NCBI RefSeq assembly: GCF_031880315.1
Contig: NZ_CP134771.1
Span: 5,767,001 to 5,831,000, forward strand
Direction: 5' to 3'
DNA from: Pseudomonas baltica
GTDB taxonomy: Bacteria > Pseudomonadota > Gammaproteobacteria > Pseudomonadales > Pseudomonadaceae
Length of the DNA stretch: 64,000 nt
Part shown: positions 1-9,813 of the stretch, one piece after another
How positions within the stretch are numbered: the first letter of the stretch is position 1
Layout: each line of letters opens with the position of its first letter
The notes under the pieces: generated by a model
What the model saw: the letters and a program-made list of their open reading frames with translations, nothing else
What the model was told of the DNA's origin: nothing
Database searches by the model: none
Made by a program: the position numbers and the translations under genes

Positions 1-1
1 C

Positions 2-598
2 TTGACCCGCCAGGCGCCGGGGCTGCGGATTCCTGGCGCATGGTCGGCCTTTGAACTGGTGGTGCGCACCATTGTAGGCCAGCAGGTCAGCGTCAAGGCC
101 GCGACCACCATCACCGGGCGCCTGGTAGCGCGGGCAGGGCGACCGGCTGAGGGTCCCAGCCATGAGGGTGCGGCGTGGCAGTTCCCGACGCCGGCCGCCT
201 TGGCAGCGGCGGATTTAAACCTGATCGGCATGCCGACCAAGCGTGTTGCGGCTCTGCAGAATTTTGCCCAGGCCGTGGCTGACGGTTTGCCCATCGACGC
301 TCCTGCCCTCGCGACCGGGGCCAGCGACATTGCGGCGCTGCGCAAAGCCTTGCTGGGGTTGCCGGGCATCGGCCCCTGGACTGTGGAGTACGTGGCCATG
401 CGCGCGTGGCGCGATACCGACGCCTGGCCCGGCAGCGACCTGGTACTGATGCAGGCCATTGCCCGTCAACACCCGACGTTGCTCAAGCCCGCGCAGCAGG
501 CAGTATGCAGTGAAGGATGGCGACCCTGGCGGGCCTATGCCGCCATGCACCTGTGGAACGAGATTGCCGATCAAGCAGGTACACAGCGCGGCGGTTAG
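2..598 (+). CDS. DNA-3-methyladenine glycosylase, AlkA type (5' end outside window)
   Basis: C-terminal part of a HhH-GPD base-excision-repair glycosylase that removes alkylated bases. The helix-hairpin-helix LPGIGPWTVEY lies at about residues 120-130 of the visible part, and the expected catalytic aspartate follows in AWPGSD (about residue 146). An upstream segment FELVVRTIVGQQVS is also typical of AlkA. The reading frame is already open at base 2, so the true start lies outside; an Ada-type methyltransferase domain could precede it, as in some AdaA-AlkA fusions, but that cannot be seen. The stop at 598 is 17 bases from the convergent transporter gene. Confidence 0.85.
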   Translation: MTRQAPGLRIPGAWSAFELVVRTIVGQQVSVKAATTITGRLVARAGRPAEGPSHEGAAWQFPTPAALAAADLNLIGMPTKRVAALQNFAQAVADGLPIDAPALATGASDIAALRKALLGLPGIGPWTVEYVAMRAWRDTDAWPGSDLVLMQAIARQHPTLLKPAQQAVCSEGWRPWRAYAAMHLWNEIADQAGTQRGG

Positions 599-615
599 GC
601 CGATACGCCCGGCGC

Positions 616-1800
616 TTATCTACGACGCATCATCAACACTGCCAGCACCACACCCACCGCCGCAATCGCGCTGGCGATCACCCCCAGCGATTGCAAACCG
701 AAGTGTCCAATCCCGATGCCACCGAAGATCGCGCCCAGGCCGATCCCGGCGTTGGCAGCGGAGATGTTCATGGTTGCCGCCAGCGCCTGAGCCTTGGCCC
801 CGGCCTGCATCACGCGCACCTGGCAGATCGGGAACAGCGCCGTGTAAGCGACACCCCAGGCGATCAGCGCCAGCACCAGGCCAACACGATTGTCCGCCAG
901 GGGCACGGTCGCCAGCATCCCGGCAGCGAGGACCAACAGAAACAGCACCATCGCCCCCAACGGTGTACGGTCCACCAGCCGCCCGCCGATCTGGTTGCCG
1001 ATCATGCCCACCGCACCGAAGCCCATCAGCCACCAGCCGACCTGGCCAGCCGGCACGTGCGCCAGGCGTTCGAGGATGTCGGCCAGATAGGTGTAGGCGG
1101 TGAACATCGCCGTGAAGGCCAGAATCGACAGCAGTACGTGGGCCAGAAAACGCGGTTCCTTGAGGATCGCCGTCTGCTTTTCACCGGCTGCCTTGACCGG
1201 CGAGGCCGGCAATGTCGGCATGCACAGTTGCAACAACGCCGCGATCAGCAGCGACAGCGCCACCAGAATCCAGAAACTGCCGCGCCAACCCACCGTGTCC
1301 GCCGCCAGGGTGCCCAGCGGCACGCCGAACACCAGCGCCGCGCTGATGCCCAGGTACACCTTGGACACGCCTTTGCCTTCGTTGCCCGGCCCGGCCAATT
1401 GCCCGGCGGTCTCACTGGCGGTGCCCCAGAACACCGGCAAGCCCAGCGCCGGAATGAAGCGCGCCAGAGCCAGCACCCAGATATTGGTCGACAGCGCCGC
1501 CAGCGCGTTGGACGCGGCGAACACCAGCAGGATGCCGATGAACAGCTTCTTGCGATCCAGATGAGCCAGGCGCGCGGTCAGGAACGGCCCGAACAGCATC
1601 ACGGTGAAGGCGAACAGGGTGACCACCTGGCCGGCCAGGGCGACGGAGATGTTCATGTCACGCGCCAGCGCCGGCAGCAGGCCGACGATCAGGAACTCAG
1701 TGGTGACGATAATGAACGCGGCAACGGCCATGATCAGAATCTGCAGGCCACTGCCTGCGTGCGGCAGGGCAGGGGCTTGCGCCGTGGAAGAGGTTGGCAT
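616..1800 (-). CDS. MFS transporter, DHA1 (SotB/AraJ-like) exporter
   Basis: About 394 residues with twelve predicted hydrophobic segments. The family signature FIIVTTEFLIVGLLPALA lies in helix 1 and a DRKK loop follows helix 2. This fits the drug/sugar-efflux DHA1 group (AraJ/SotB/YdhP), which exports small molecules by proton antiport; the substrate is unknown. ATG at 1800 is preferred over a GTG at 1809 because a GAG lies upstream. The gene is divergent from the LysR at 1910, whose operator candidate lies between them, so this exporter is the likely target of that regulator. Confidence 0.85.
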   Translation of the reverse strand: MPTSSTAQAPALPHAGSGLQILIMAVAAFIIVTTEFLIVGLLPALARDMNISVALAGQVVTLFAFTVMLFGPFLTARLAHLDRKKLFIGILLVFAASNALAALSTNIWVLALARFIPALGLPVFWGTASETAGQLAGPGNEGKGVSKVYLGISAALVFGVPLGTLAADTVGWRGSFWILVALSLLIAALLQLCMPTLPASPVKAAGEKQTAILKEPRFLAHVLLSILAFTAMFTAYTYLADILERLAHVPAGQVGWWLMGFGAVGMIGNQIGGRLVDRTPLGAMVLFLLVLAAGMLATVPLADNRVGLVLALIAWGVAYTALFPICQVRVMQAGAKAQALAATMNISAANAGIGLGAIFGGIGIGHFGLQSLGVIASAIAAVGVVLAVLMMRRR

Positions 1801-1881
1801 CGCAATCACACTCGAAAAGAAATTTGCGCGAGTCTATTGAAGAATTAAGCGCGGATCTTGGCTATATATGCTCGAATGGCC

Positions 1882-1894
1882 TGAATCAGATTCA
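1882..1894. promoter_or_regulatory. Candidate LysR operator (T-N11-A dyad)
   Basis: A perfect dyad TGAATC-A-GATTCA lies between the divergent exporter and LysR genes. It has the T-N11-A form known for LysR-type regulators and ends 15 bases before the LysR start codon, a position suited to autoregulation and control of the exporter. Assignment is by position and symmetry only. Confidence 0.5.
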
Positions 1895-1909
1895 TCAATA
1901 GGGCTCGCC

Positions 1910-2872
1910 ATGTTTGCTTCAGAACGCCTCAAGGGCATCGATGTGTTTGTCTGCGTAGCCGACCAAGGCAGCTTTACCGCTGCCGCCGAGCGCCTCAATC
2001 TCAGCAGCTCGGCGGTCAGCAAGGGCATTGCGCGCCTCGAGAATCGCCTGGGCACTCGTCTGTTCCAGCGCACCACCCGGCGACTGGCGCTGACCGATGC
2101 CGGCACAACCTTTTATCGCACCTGCACTCAGGTGCTGGCCGATCTCGAAGAGGCCGAGCTGGCGCTGGACATCGAGAACACCGAACCCCGTGGGCGAGTG
2201 CGTATCGACCTGCCGGCCTCATACGGCAGGCTGCATGTATTGCCGGCCATTCTGCGCTTCGTCGCCGACCACCCACTGTTGCTGCCGCACATCTCGTTCT
2301 CCGATCGCTTCGTCCAGCCGGTGGAAGAGGGCATCGATATCGTCGTGCGCATTGGCGGCCCTGACGCCTGGCCGGCCGCCCTCGGGCATCGCTATCTGGG
2401 TGCGCAGCGCTTGATATTCTGCGCTTCGCCGCAGTACCTGCAGGCCCATGGCGAGCCGCTCGACGAACGCGACCTCGAACAGCACAGCTGCGTGGTCTAC
2501 GGCGATGGCAACGGCATGGCCAATCCCTGGTATTTCGCCGGCGCGCAACCGGGTGAGATGGAGCGGCGCGTCATGCCCGCGCGCATCGCGGTCGGTGACG
2601 GCGAGGGGCAGTTGATGGCGGTGCAGGCCGGGCAGGGCATCGCGCAGCTGCCCACCTGGCTGGCGTCGCGGTATTTGCAGGACGGCAGTGTCGTGGAAGT
2701 GCTGCCGCACCTGGCCACCGATGGCTTGCAGATGAATTTGGTGTGGCTCAAGAGCCGCGAGATGCAGCCCAAGGTGCGGGCACTGCTGGATATGCTTGCC
2801 GAGTGCCTGACGCCTTCGGGGGCCAACCCTCTCGCGACCGGGCTCGGGCTTGCACCGCGGGCAGTGCAGTGA
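1910..2872 (+). CDS. LysR family transcriptional regulator
   Basis: About 320 residues: an N-terminal winged HTH (about residues 5-63, with FTAAAERLNLSSSAVSKGIARLE) and a C-terminal substrate-binding domain of the CrgA/DsdC-like type ending near residue 300. An ATG at 1868 is in frame, but the family N-terminus (ERLKGIDVFVCVAD) begins right after the ATG at 1910, which is preferred. It probably regulates the divergent exporter at 616-1800; the inducer is unknown. Confidence 0.88.
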   Translation: MFASERLKGIDVFVCVADQGSFTAAAERLNLSSSAVSKGIARLENRLGTRLFQRTTRRLALTDAGTTFYRTCTQVLADLEEAELALDIENTEPRGRVRIDLPASYGRLHVLPAILRFVADHPLLLPHISFSDRFVQPVEEGIDIVVRIGGPDAWPAALGHRYLGAQRLIFCASPQYLQAHGEPLDERDLEQHSCVVYGDGNGMANPWYFAGAQPGEMERRVMPARIAVGDGEGQLMAVQAGQGIAQLPTWLASRYLQDGSVVEVLPHLATDGLQMNLVWLKSREMQPKVRALLDMLAECLTPSGANPLATGLGLAPRAVQ

Positions 2873-2962
2873 AGGGGCTTGCCCCGAATCGACTGGCTGT
2901 ACGGCCCACCACTGGGTCACGACGCTTCTGCCGTAATCCAGCACAGTGGGGCGCTGCGCTAA
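2870..2962. repeat. REP-like palindromic element
   Basis: A GGGGCTTGCCCC palindrome just after the LysR stop resembles the REP core at 63219-63300. A degenerate partner (cagtggggcgctgcgcta) follows about 70 bases on. This matches the doublet arrangement of Pseudomonas REPINs. No gene lies between 2873 and 3059. Confidence 0.5.
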
Positions 2963-3059
2963 TGTTTAATCGAAAGACGCCGACAGCCTTGGAAGTAACA
3001 GCGCATTCGTGCGCCGACCTGCTATGCCTATAACAAAAGCAATAACTCCATCGAGGGTC

Positions 3060-4691
3060 ATGAATATGCGCAGTCTTTCCATCAGTCGACGGCTTTGGCT
3101 CATTCTGGTTGTCGCGGTGCTGATGCTAGTGGTGATGTCCGGGGCCATGCTCAAGCAGATTCACGATGACCTCTACGACGCCAAGGCACTGAAAACCATG
3201 CACGTGGTGCAGACCGCCAATGGCGTGCTGGAGTATTTCCAGGGCCTCGAAAAGGCCGGCACCCTGACCCGTGAACAGGCCCAGCAACAGGCCATCGAAG
3301 CCATTCGCGCGCTGCGCTACAACCAGACCGATTACTTCTGGATCAACGACTTGCGCCCCGTGATGATCATGCACCCGACCAGCCCCAAGTTGGTGGGCCA
3401 GGATCTGTCGGGCATCAAGGACCCGGACGGTTTCCAGGTGTTCAACGAGATGGTCACCGTGGCCAAGACCAAGGGCGCGGGGATGATCAACTACCGCTGG
3501 CCCAAACCGGGCGCCAGTGAGCCAGTGGCCAAGACCTCCTACGTGAGCCTGTTCGCGCCCTGGGGCTGGATCATCGGCTCGGGGGTGTATGTCGACGACG
3601 TGCAGGCCGAGTTCGTGCATCAGGTCTGGAAAGCCTCGTCGATCAGTCTGGCGATCATTGTGGTGATGATGGCGCTGCTGGTGATGATCTCGCGCAGCAT
3701 TCTCGGCCCGCTCAATACCACCGTGCAGGCCATGGCCAATATCGCCAGCGGCGAAAGCGACCTGACGCGCAGCCTGTCCACCGATGGCAATGACGAGGTC
3801 ACCCAATTGGCCCGGCACTTCAATGGCTTCACCGCCAAGCTGCGCCGGGTGGTCGGCGAGCTGCAGCAATCGGCCACTGGCCTTGGCCAGGCATCGCTGG
3901 AACTGGGCAGCAACGCCGATCAGGCGCAAGCGCGCAGCCAGCAGCAATCCGAGCAGATGGAGCTGGTGGCAACGGCGGTCAACGAGGTCACTTATGGCGT
4001 GCAGGATGTGGCCAAGAACGCCGAGCATGCCGCCAGCGAGATGCGCGACGCGCAATCCCAGGCGCAGCAAGGGCAAGCGAATATCGACAGCAGCCTGCGC
4101 CAGATCGGCGCGTTGTCCGGCACCATCGATCAAGCTGTCGGGGTGATCCGCACCCTGGCCAGCGAGAGCACGCAGATCGGCAGCGTGCTGGAAGTGATCA
4201 GCTCGATCGCCGAGCAGACCAACCTGCTGGCCCTCAACGCCGCCATCGAGGCAGCGCGGGCCGGGGATCAGGGCCGTGGCTTTGCGGTGGTGGCAGACGA
4301 GGTGCGCCTGCTGGCCCAGCGTACGCAGAAATCCACCGCTGAAATCCACAGCATGATCGAGCGCCTGCAGAGCCATTCCGATGCCGCCGTGAAAGTGATC
4401 GGCGACAGCAGTCGCGCCTCGCAGTTGACCATCGAGCAAGCGGAGCTGGCGGGTAATAGCCTGACGTCGATTCGCAATGCGTTAGGCAATATCAACGGGC
4501 TGAATGCGTCGATCGCCAGTGCGACCTTGCAGCAGTCCCATGTGGTAGAGGACATCAATCAGAACGTCACCCAGGCCGCGCAATTGTCTCGCCAGGCGGC
4601 GCTGGCGGCGGAGCAATCGAACGTGGCGAGCTTGCAGCTCAAGGGCTTGAGTGAGCAGTTGAATGGGTTGTTGAGGCAGTTCAAGGTGTGA
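3060..4691 (+). CDS. Methyl-accepting chemotaxis protein with single Cache sensor
   Basis: About 543 residues. Order: TM1 (about 12-32), periplasmic sCache_2 sensor (about 40-190, with the characteristic [15 protein letters not shown]), TM2 (about 200-220), HAMP ([14 protein letters not shown] onwards), then the signalling domain with the hairpin-tip motif [18 protein letters not shown]. sCache_2 receptors of Pseudomonas generally sense small organic acids; the ligand here cannot be read from sequence. Upstream in-frame starts at 3009 lack the family N-terminus, so the ATG at 3060 (or 3066) is used. It stands alone, followed by a REPIN. Confidence 0.9.
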   Translation: MNMRSLSISRRLWLILVVAVLMLVVMSGAMLKQIHDDLYDAKALKTMHVVQTANGVLEYFQGLEKAGTLTREQAQQQAIEAIRALRYNQTDYFWINDLRPVMIMHPTSPKLVGQDLSGIKDPDGFQVFNEMVTVAKTKGAGMINYRWPKPGASEPVAKTSYVSLFAPWGWIIGSGVYVDDVQAEFVHQVWKASSISLAIIVVMMALLVMISRSILGPLNTTVQAMANIASGESDLTRSLSTDGNDEVTQLARHFNGFTAKLRRVVGELQQSATGLGQASLELGSNADQAQARSQQQSEQMELVATAVNEVTYGVQDVAKNAEHAASEMRDAQSQAQQGQANIDSSLRQIGALSGTIDQAVGVIRTLASESTQIGSVLEVISSIAEQTNLLALNAAIEAARAGDQGRGFAVVADEVRLLAQRTQKSTAEIHSMIERLQSHSDAAVKVIGDSSRASQLTIEQAELAGNSLTSIRNALGNINGLNASIASATLQQSHVVEDINQNVTQAAQLSRQAALAAEQSNVASLQLKGLSEQLNGLLRQFKV

Positions 4692-4709
4692 CCGTCACTG
4701 CTGGAACAA

Positions 4710-4791
4710 TAGCGAGGGGGCGCCGCGACAGGGATTCGCCCCACATCTGCTCTCTGAGCGGATCTTGAACTTGGGGCGAGCACCCTCGCTA
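4710..4791. repeat. REPIN-like inverted repeat pair
   Basis: The arms tagcgaggg...cgcccca and tggggcgagcaccctcgcta face each other about 30 bases apart, between the convergent chemoreceptor and GlcG-like genes. The arms match the REP family seen at 63219-63300. It may also act as a transcription barrier between the two genes. Confidence 0.6.
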
Positions 4792-4810
4792 CATTCAAGG
4801 TCGTCAGTGC

Positions 4811-5338
4811 TTACTGGAAAGAAGCCTGAAACGCCTTCACCGCCTCGCTGGCGCAGGCTTCATCCTTGTCGCCACCCGGCGCCCCGGAAACCCCCAGACC
4901 GCCGATCACCTGATGATCGGCACGGCGCAAGGTCACGCCACCGGGAATGAACAACACCTCAGGCACGGTATTCAGCGCGCCGTTGGTGGGGCCGTCCAGA
5001 TGCGCGGCGATCAGCTCGCTGGTGCTGTTCTTGTCGAACGCCTGGCCATAGGAAAACGCCGTATAGGCCTTGCGATAAGACACCGACAACGACTGCAACG
5101 GCACCGTATCGCCCTTGATCACCGCCTGTTCGTGCCCGGATGGATCGACCACCGCGGCCGTCACCGAATAGCCACGCGCCGCGCAGATCTGCACCGCCTT
5201 GCTGGCTAGCTGTTCAGCGGTCTGCCAGGGCAATTTTTGCGTGGTGATCAACGCAGGCGGAGCGGCGTTGGCGGCGTTGGCGGCCAGCACTACAGTGAGG
5301 GTCAACAGCGGCAAAGCGAAGCGGCGATTCAGGGCCAT
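4811..5338 (-). CDS. GlcG/HbpS-like protein (DUF336), exported
   Basis: 175 residues with a clear signal peptide (RRFALPLLTLTVVLAANAANA), then a GlcG/HbpS domain: AAVVDPSGHEQAVIKGD, a conserved YRKAYTAFSYGQ helix and GGVTLRRADHQVIGGLGVSGA. Members bind heme or small acids and usually lie in glycolate or aromatic-acid loci; this secreted form is probably periplasmic. The start is the ATG at 5338, with AGGAG upstream; longer in-frame versions run into the LysR promoter. It is divergent from the LysR at 5438, its likely regulator. Confidence 0.85.
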   Translation of the reverse strand: MALNRRFALPLLTLTVVLAANAANAAPPALITTQKLPWQTAEQLASKAVQICAARGYSVTAAVVDPSGHEQAVIKGDTVPLQSLSVSYRKAYTAFSYGQAFDKNSTSELIAAHLDGPTNGALNTVPEVLFIPGGVTLRRADHQVIGGLGVSGAPGGDKDEACASEAVKAFQASFQ

Positions 5339-5403
5339 AGGGCAATCTCCTGTGGGAAAGCTCCAGTATCGGCAACAGCGCCCATGGCAGAAACCGGATA
5401 TTC

Positions 5404-5420
5404 TCGGAATGTCTTTCCGA
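5404..5420. promoter_or_regulatory. Candidate operator dyad between GlcG-like gene and LysR
   Basis: TCGGAA-N5-TTCCGA is a perfect inverted repeat lying 18 bases before the LysR start and 66 bases from the GlcG-like start. It is the clearest dyad in this short divergent gap. Its role as a LysR site is inferred from position. Confidence 0.4.
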
Positions 5421-5437
5421 AAAACCGGACAATTGCC

Positions 5438-6334
5438 ATGCATGAAATCTCCGATATGGCGGTATTCGTCGAGGTGGCCCGCCAAGGTGGATTCTCAGCG
5501 GCGGGGCGTAGCCTGGGCCTGGCCAGCTCGGTGGTCAGCGATCGGGTCAAGGCCCTGGAAAGCCGCCTGGGTGTGAAGCTGCTGCACCGCACCACCCGCA
5601 GCCAGATGCTTACCGAGAGCGGGCAGCTCTACCTCGAGCGGGCGCGGGACATCGTCGCCGACATCGCCGCGCTGGAGTCCTTGGTGCTGGAGGCCAGCGT
5701 GGCGCCGCGCGGCCCGCTGCGGGTGACGGCGCCGGGCCCGCTAGGTCGGCGGCATATCGCGCCCTTGGTCGGCGCGTTCTGCCAGGCGCATCCGCAGATT
5801 CAGGTGCACTTGACCCTCGACGATCGCTTCAGCGACATCGTCGGCGAGGGCTTCGATATCGCCGTGCGCGGCGGCCCGCTGATCGACAGCCAGTTCACCG
5901 GTCGCCAGTTGTTCGACACACGCCGAGTGGTGGTGGCCAGCCCTGCTTATCTGCGCGCGGCCGGTACGCCCGTGACGCCTGCGGATCTGCATCGACACCG
6001 TTGCCTGCTGTTCAATCACGAGGGGCACTTTCACGCCGACTGGCGCTTCGGCCGGGGGGCACAGGCGCAGACCTTGCGGGTCGAGGGCGCGCTGGTGGCG
6101 AGCAACTCCGAGCTGCCCATCGACTGGGCGTTACAGGGCCTGGGCCTGACCCAGAAGTCCTGGTGGGAAGTGGCGGCCCAGGTTGCCGACGGCCGCCTGT
6201 GCACCGTGCTCGACACGTACGAACCGGAGCCGGTGTCGTTTTACGGGATACACCCGGTGCGCTCCGCGCAGTCGCGCAAGGTGGGGTTGTTCATCGAGGC
6301 GCTGAGTCAGTGGTTTGTGGGGTTCAGTGGTTGA
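5438..6334 (+). CDS. LysR family transcriptional regulator
   Basis: 298 residues. HTH at about residues 1-60 (FSAAGRSLGLASSVVSDRVKALE), effector domain of the CrgA-like class from about 88 (PRGPLRVTAPGPLGRRHIAP). The open frame extends upstream to 5237 but overlaps the divergent gene; ATG 5438 gives the normal family N-terminus (MHEISDMAVFVEVA). Probably controls the GlcG-like gene. Confidence 0.88.
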   Translation: MHEISDMAVFVEVARQGGFSAAGRSLGLASSVVSDRVKALESRLGVKLLHRTTRSQMLTESGQLYLERARDIVADIAALESLVLEASVAPRGPLRVTAPGPLGRRHIAPLVGAFCQAHPQIQVHLTLDDRFSDIVGEGFDIAVRGGPLIDSQFTGRQLFDTRRVVVASPAYLRAAGTPVTPADLHRHRCLLFNHEGHFHADWRFGRGAQAQTLRVEGALVASNSELPIDWALQGLGLTQKSWWEVAAQVADGRLCTVLDTYEPEPVSFYGIHPVRSAQSRKVGLFIEALSQWFVGFSG

Positions 6335-6382
6335 ATGGGGTGGTGATTTTGCCAGTGACGTCTGCGGCGATGCTGGCGGCCC

Positions 6383-6413
6383 TTTCGCGAGCATGCTTTG
6401 CTCGCACAGGTGT
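6383..6413. repeat. REP-like element (reverse orientation)
   Basis: tcgcgagcatgctttgctcgcacaggtg is the reverse complement of the 'acctgtgcgagc...gctcgcga' REP consensus of fluorescent pseudomonads. It lies in the 191-base gap before the aldo/keto reductase; no other feature was seen in that gap. Confidence 0.6.
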
Positions 6414-6525
6414 CACCTGAGCCGAAGCTGAAAGCAGATTTCATCCAGCCAGTGCGAACCAAAGGCGCAAGATGGCGTCAGCTTTCATACCTTCTGGTTT
6501 CCATCCCTCGTTCAAGGAGAGCGAA

Positions 6526-7470
6526 ATGCACAAGCGTCCACTTGGCAATACCGGTATCGATATCGTCCCGCTGGTGTTCGGCGGCAATGTGTTTGGCTGG
6601 ACCATCGATGAAAAGACCAGTTTCGCCGTGCTCGATGCCTTCGTCGATCATGGCTTCAACGCCATCGATACCGCCGATGTCTACTCGGCCTGGGCCGACG
6701 GCAACAAGGGGGGTGAATCCGAAACCATTATCGGTCGCTGGCTCAAGGCGCGCCCTGGTGCACGTGAGAAGGTGGCGATCTTCACCAAGGTCGGTGCCGA
6801 CATGGGCGAGGGCAACAAGGGCCTGTCCGGTGCCTATATTCCCAAGGCGCTCGACGCTTCGCTGGCACGCTTGGGCACCGATCATATCGACCTGTATTTC
6901 TCCCACTGGCCCGATCCGCAGACGCCCTATGCCGAAACCCTGAGTGCCTATGACGCCGCGCTCAAGGCCGGCAAGATCCGCTCGGTGGGCGCGTCCAATC
7001 TGGACGCCGCGCAGTTGCAGGAATCGCTGAAGGTGGCCAAGGAACAGGGCTTGCCCGCCTATCAGGTGCTGCAACCGGAGTACAACCTGTACGACCGCGC
7101 CAGCTTCGATGGCGCGCTGCGCGAGACCTGCATCGCCAACACTATCGGCGTGGTCACCTACTACAGCCTGGCGTCGGGGTTTCTGTCGGGCAAGTACCGC
7201 AGCAAGGCCGACCTGAGCCAGAGCAAGCGCGGCGAGAAAGTCGGCAAGTACCTGGACCAACGCGGCCTGGCGCTGCTCGACGTGTTGGACGGCGTCGCGG
7301 CCGATCATGGCGCCAAGCCCGCGGAAGTGGCCCTGGCCTGGCTGATCGCCCGCGAAGGTGTGACCGCGCCCATCGCCAGTGCCACCAGCGTGGCTCAGGT
7401 GGAGAGTTTCGCCAGGGCGGCAACGCTGAAGCTCAGCGCTGCGCAAGTGAAGGCGTTGAGCGAGGCCTGA
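6526..7470 (+). CDS. Aldo/keto reductase
   Basis: 314 residues. NAD(P)H-dependent oxidoreductase of the YajO/Tas-like TIM-barrel family: N-terminal MHKRPLGNTGIDIVPLVFGG, catalytic Asp/Tyr in FNAIDTADVYSAW, catalytic His in DLYFSHWPDP. The C-terminus has the cofactor-loop region APIASATSVAQVE. Start is the ATG at 6526 with AAGGAGAG upstream. Stands alone; substrate not deducible. Confidence 0.9.
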   Translation: MHKRPLGNTGIDIVPLVFGGNVFGWTIDEKTSFAVLDAFVDHGFNAIDTADVYSAWADGNKGGESETIIGRWLKARPGAREKVAIFTKVGADMGEGNKGLSGAYIPKALDASLARLGTDHIDLYFSHWPDPQTPYAETLSAYDAALKAGKIRSVGASNLDAAQLQESLKVAKEQGLPAYQVLQPEYNLYDRASFDGALRETCIANTIGVVTYYSLASGFLSGKYRSKADLSQSKRGEKVGKYLDQRGLALLDVLDGVAADHGAKPAEVALAWLIAREGVTAPIASATSVAQVESFARAATLKLSAAQVKALSEA

Positions 7471-7532
7471 ATTTCCGCCGCCGAACGCGCACCCTTGCCC
7501 CACAGCTGATGGAACTGTTCCAACGTCGTACA

Positions 7533-7566
7533 CCTGTGGGAGCGAGGCTTGCCCGCGAAGAGGCCC
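7533..7566. repeat. REP element
   Basis: cctgtgggagcgaggcttgcccgcgaagaggcc is a textbook REP sequence of fluorescent pseudomonads. It sits between the convergent aldo/keto reductase and TonB-receptor genes and is one of the better genus markers in the window. Confidence 0.75.
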
Positions 7567-7577
7567 TTGAGATCAGC

Positions 7578-9639
7578 TCAAAAATCGAACGTCACGCCGG
7601 TATAAAGCGCTCGGCCATCCCCCGGCGAGTGCAGCGCCGCCACAGCGCCATCGGGGTCATACCACACATATTCGTAGTAGCGGTTGGCAACGTTCTTCAG
7701 CTGTACATCCACGCTCACCGAGTCGCTCACCCTGTAGCTCGCGCCAAGGTTCATCAGCACGTATGCGCCGTAGGTCCCCTGGGTGTTGTTCTTCTCCAGA
7801 TAGTAATTGCTTTGGCCGTTCATCCACGCCGACAGCTGCAACTTCTTGCTCAGTTGATAGTTGGCGCCGGCGCTGTACAGGTGGTGCGGCACGTGGTCGA
7901 TCTCGCGGCCTTTACTGTCGGGGTAAGTACCCCCCGGCTCGAGAATTTTCGAGTACTGCCAGGAGTAGGCCAGCCACACATCGGTGCGGGTATCGGGGTG
8001 CAGGTTGACCTGCGCGTCGTAGCCCCAGCGCCGGGTCTTGCCGACGTTGTCGGAGGCACCGGTGGGGTCGTTGAGGCGGCGGCTGAACTCGCCGGACGCT
8101 TGTTGTTGCCAATAGGCGACGCGCCCGTCTATCCACTGCGCAGAGGTGAACTTGATCCCGGTTTCCCAGCCGTCGTTGAGCGATGGCGCCAGATCGTCGT
8201 TGTTCGGCGGCACCTTGTACGCCGCCGAACCGGTAGCGACCTGAAAGGTGCGCCCCCAGTTGGCGTACAGGCTTGCCTGTTGCCAGGGCGAGTAGACCAC
8301 GCTGATTTTCGGCTGCTTGATCAGCCCGTAATCGTTGATGTCGTAGTGCTGCCCGGTCAGGCGGTTGGTGAAGTCGCCCGCGACGCGATCAACCCGGTAG
8401 GCGGGGATGATCTTCAACGATTCGACGGGCTGGATCACCGCCTGCACGTAGCCGCCATAGGTGTCGAAATCGAACTGCTGATCGCGGGTCTGCGCCTGAC
8501 GCACGCGCTCGACCGTACGGTAGCGCTCGCTTTGGTTGTCCTGCTTCTGCACGTCCAGGCCGCCTTCCAGGGCAAAGTCGTTCAGCCAGCGGACCACAGG
8601 CCGCCAGGTCAGGGTGGTGATGGCGCCGTATTGGGTTTCATAGGCGTCGCGCTCCTGCTGCGCGGTGGTGCGCCAGTATTGGGTCCAGCGGCGGTCGTCG
8701 AAGGTGTTGACGTAGGTCTTGGCGCCCCAGGCCAGTTGCTCGGTGAGATCGGTATCCAGGTGCAGGCTGAGCTGGTTCATGCGCCGGGTGCCCTGGTCGC
8801 TGTCGTTGTAGGTATTGGTCATGCGCGGGTGGTCGTGGGCGTTCTGTTCGGTGAGGTAGCCCGGCTCTTGCGCCTCGGCTTCGTAGTGACGAGCGATGAG
8901 GCCCACACGGTAGCTGCCGTCATCAGGGGGTGTAGAACCACTTGCCGCCGAGTGAAAATTTGTCGGCATCGGCGTGATCGCGATAGCCGTCACTCTTCTG
9001 GTAGGCGAAGAAGTAATTCTGCGTCCAGTTGCTGGTTTCGATGCCCTTGGCCAGTTGCAGCTCCTGGGTGTTGTAGTTGCCCACCCGGACTCGCGCCTTG
9101 GTGTAGTCGCCGCCCAGGCGCGTGTAGATATTGACGTTGCCAGCGATGTTGTTGAGCCCATAACGCGGGTCGCTGGTGCCGCGGACCACTTCGATGTGGT
9201 CGATGTCGAGCGGGAAGATCATGTCCATGAACGGCATATTGCCGTCGTTGCTGTTGCTGGGGATGCCATCGATCAGGACTTTGACGGCGTTGACTTCGCC
9301 TTCGCCGTTGAAGCCACGAAAGGAGATCTTGCCTGAAGTAGTGCCCTGGTTGAACTCGGTGAGGGTCACCCCAGGCGTGCGGCGAAACAGCTCCCAGCTA
9401 TAGGCGACCGGCATTTTTTCGATCAGGTCGCCGCCGAGGATATCGACGGAGCTCAAGACGCTGCTGGTCGCTAACGGGCCGCTCGCGCTGCCGGAGACGT
9501 TGACGGTAGCCAAATTGACGGTGCCCAAGGTGAGTGTCGAGCCGGCGGCCGGCGCGGTGTCGGCCATGGCAAGCTCTAGCGGCAGCAAGGTGAACAGCGC
9601 CGAGGCCCGCAGGGTGTGGCGTGAAAAGCGTTGAAACAT
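7578..9639 (-). pseudogene. TonB-dependent outer-membrane receptor, frameshifted
   Basis: A receptor of about 690 residues in two frames. The N-terminal part (9639 to about 8927) has a signal peptide ending ..LELAMA, a plug with VKVLIDGIPSNS and IDHIEVVRGTSDPRYG, and the start of the barrel. The rest of the barrel (to 7578) is in another frame and ends in the outer-membrane Phe motif TGVTFDF. The frames join if one G is removed from the GGGGG run at 8926-8930, giving WFYTP-DDGSYRVG without loss. The ligand is probably a metal chelate, judging by the DUF2946 neighbour. Either a real recent null mutation or a sequencing error. Confidence 0.85.
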
Positions 9640-9813
9640 GGTGCGATATCCCTGAACGCAAGCGCGTACGCCGCCGCGCCGGCGGGTCGGGTCGACTGGC
9701 CAGGCGCGGGTGAGCGTGATTCTCCCGCGCGGCATGAACAAGGCCGCTGGAGCGCGCTTCAAGTAGAAGTCAGATGGCAAGTACGGCCCAACCGGGCGGC
9801 GCCTCGCCGTGAT

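Noticed and set aside
517..1848. 443-codon plus frame opposite the DHA1 exporter
   Set aside because: Gln/Arg/His-rich antisense translation; the minus-strand gene has twelve membrane segments and family motifs.
7509..9134. 541-codon plus frame opposite the TonB receptor
   Set aside because: Antisense of a receptor with plug and barrel motifs; no independent support.
9640..9813. Fur box upstream of the TonB receptor
   Set aside because: The gap is GC-rich and no GATAAT-type repeat is visible; a weak AT stretch near 10360-10380 is too divergent.
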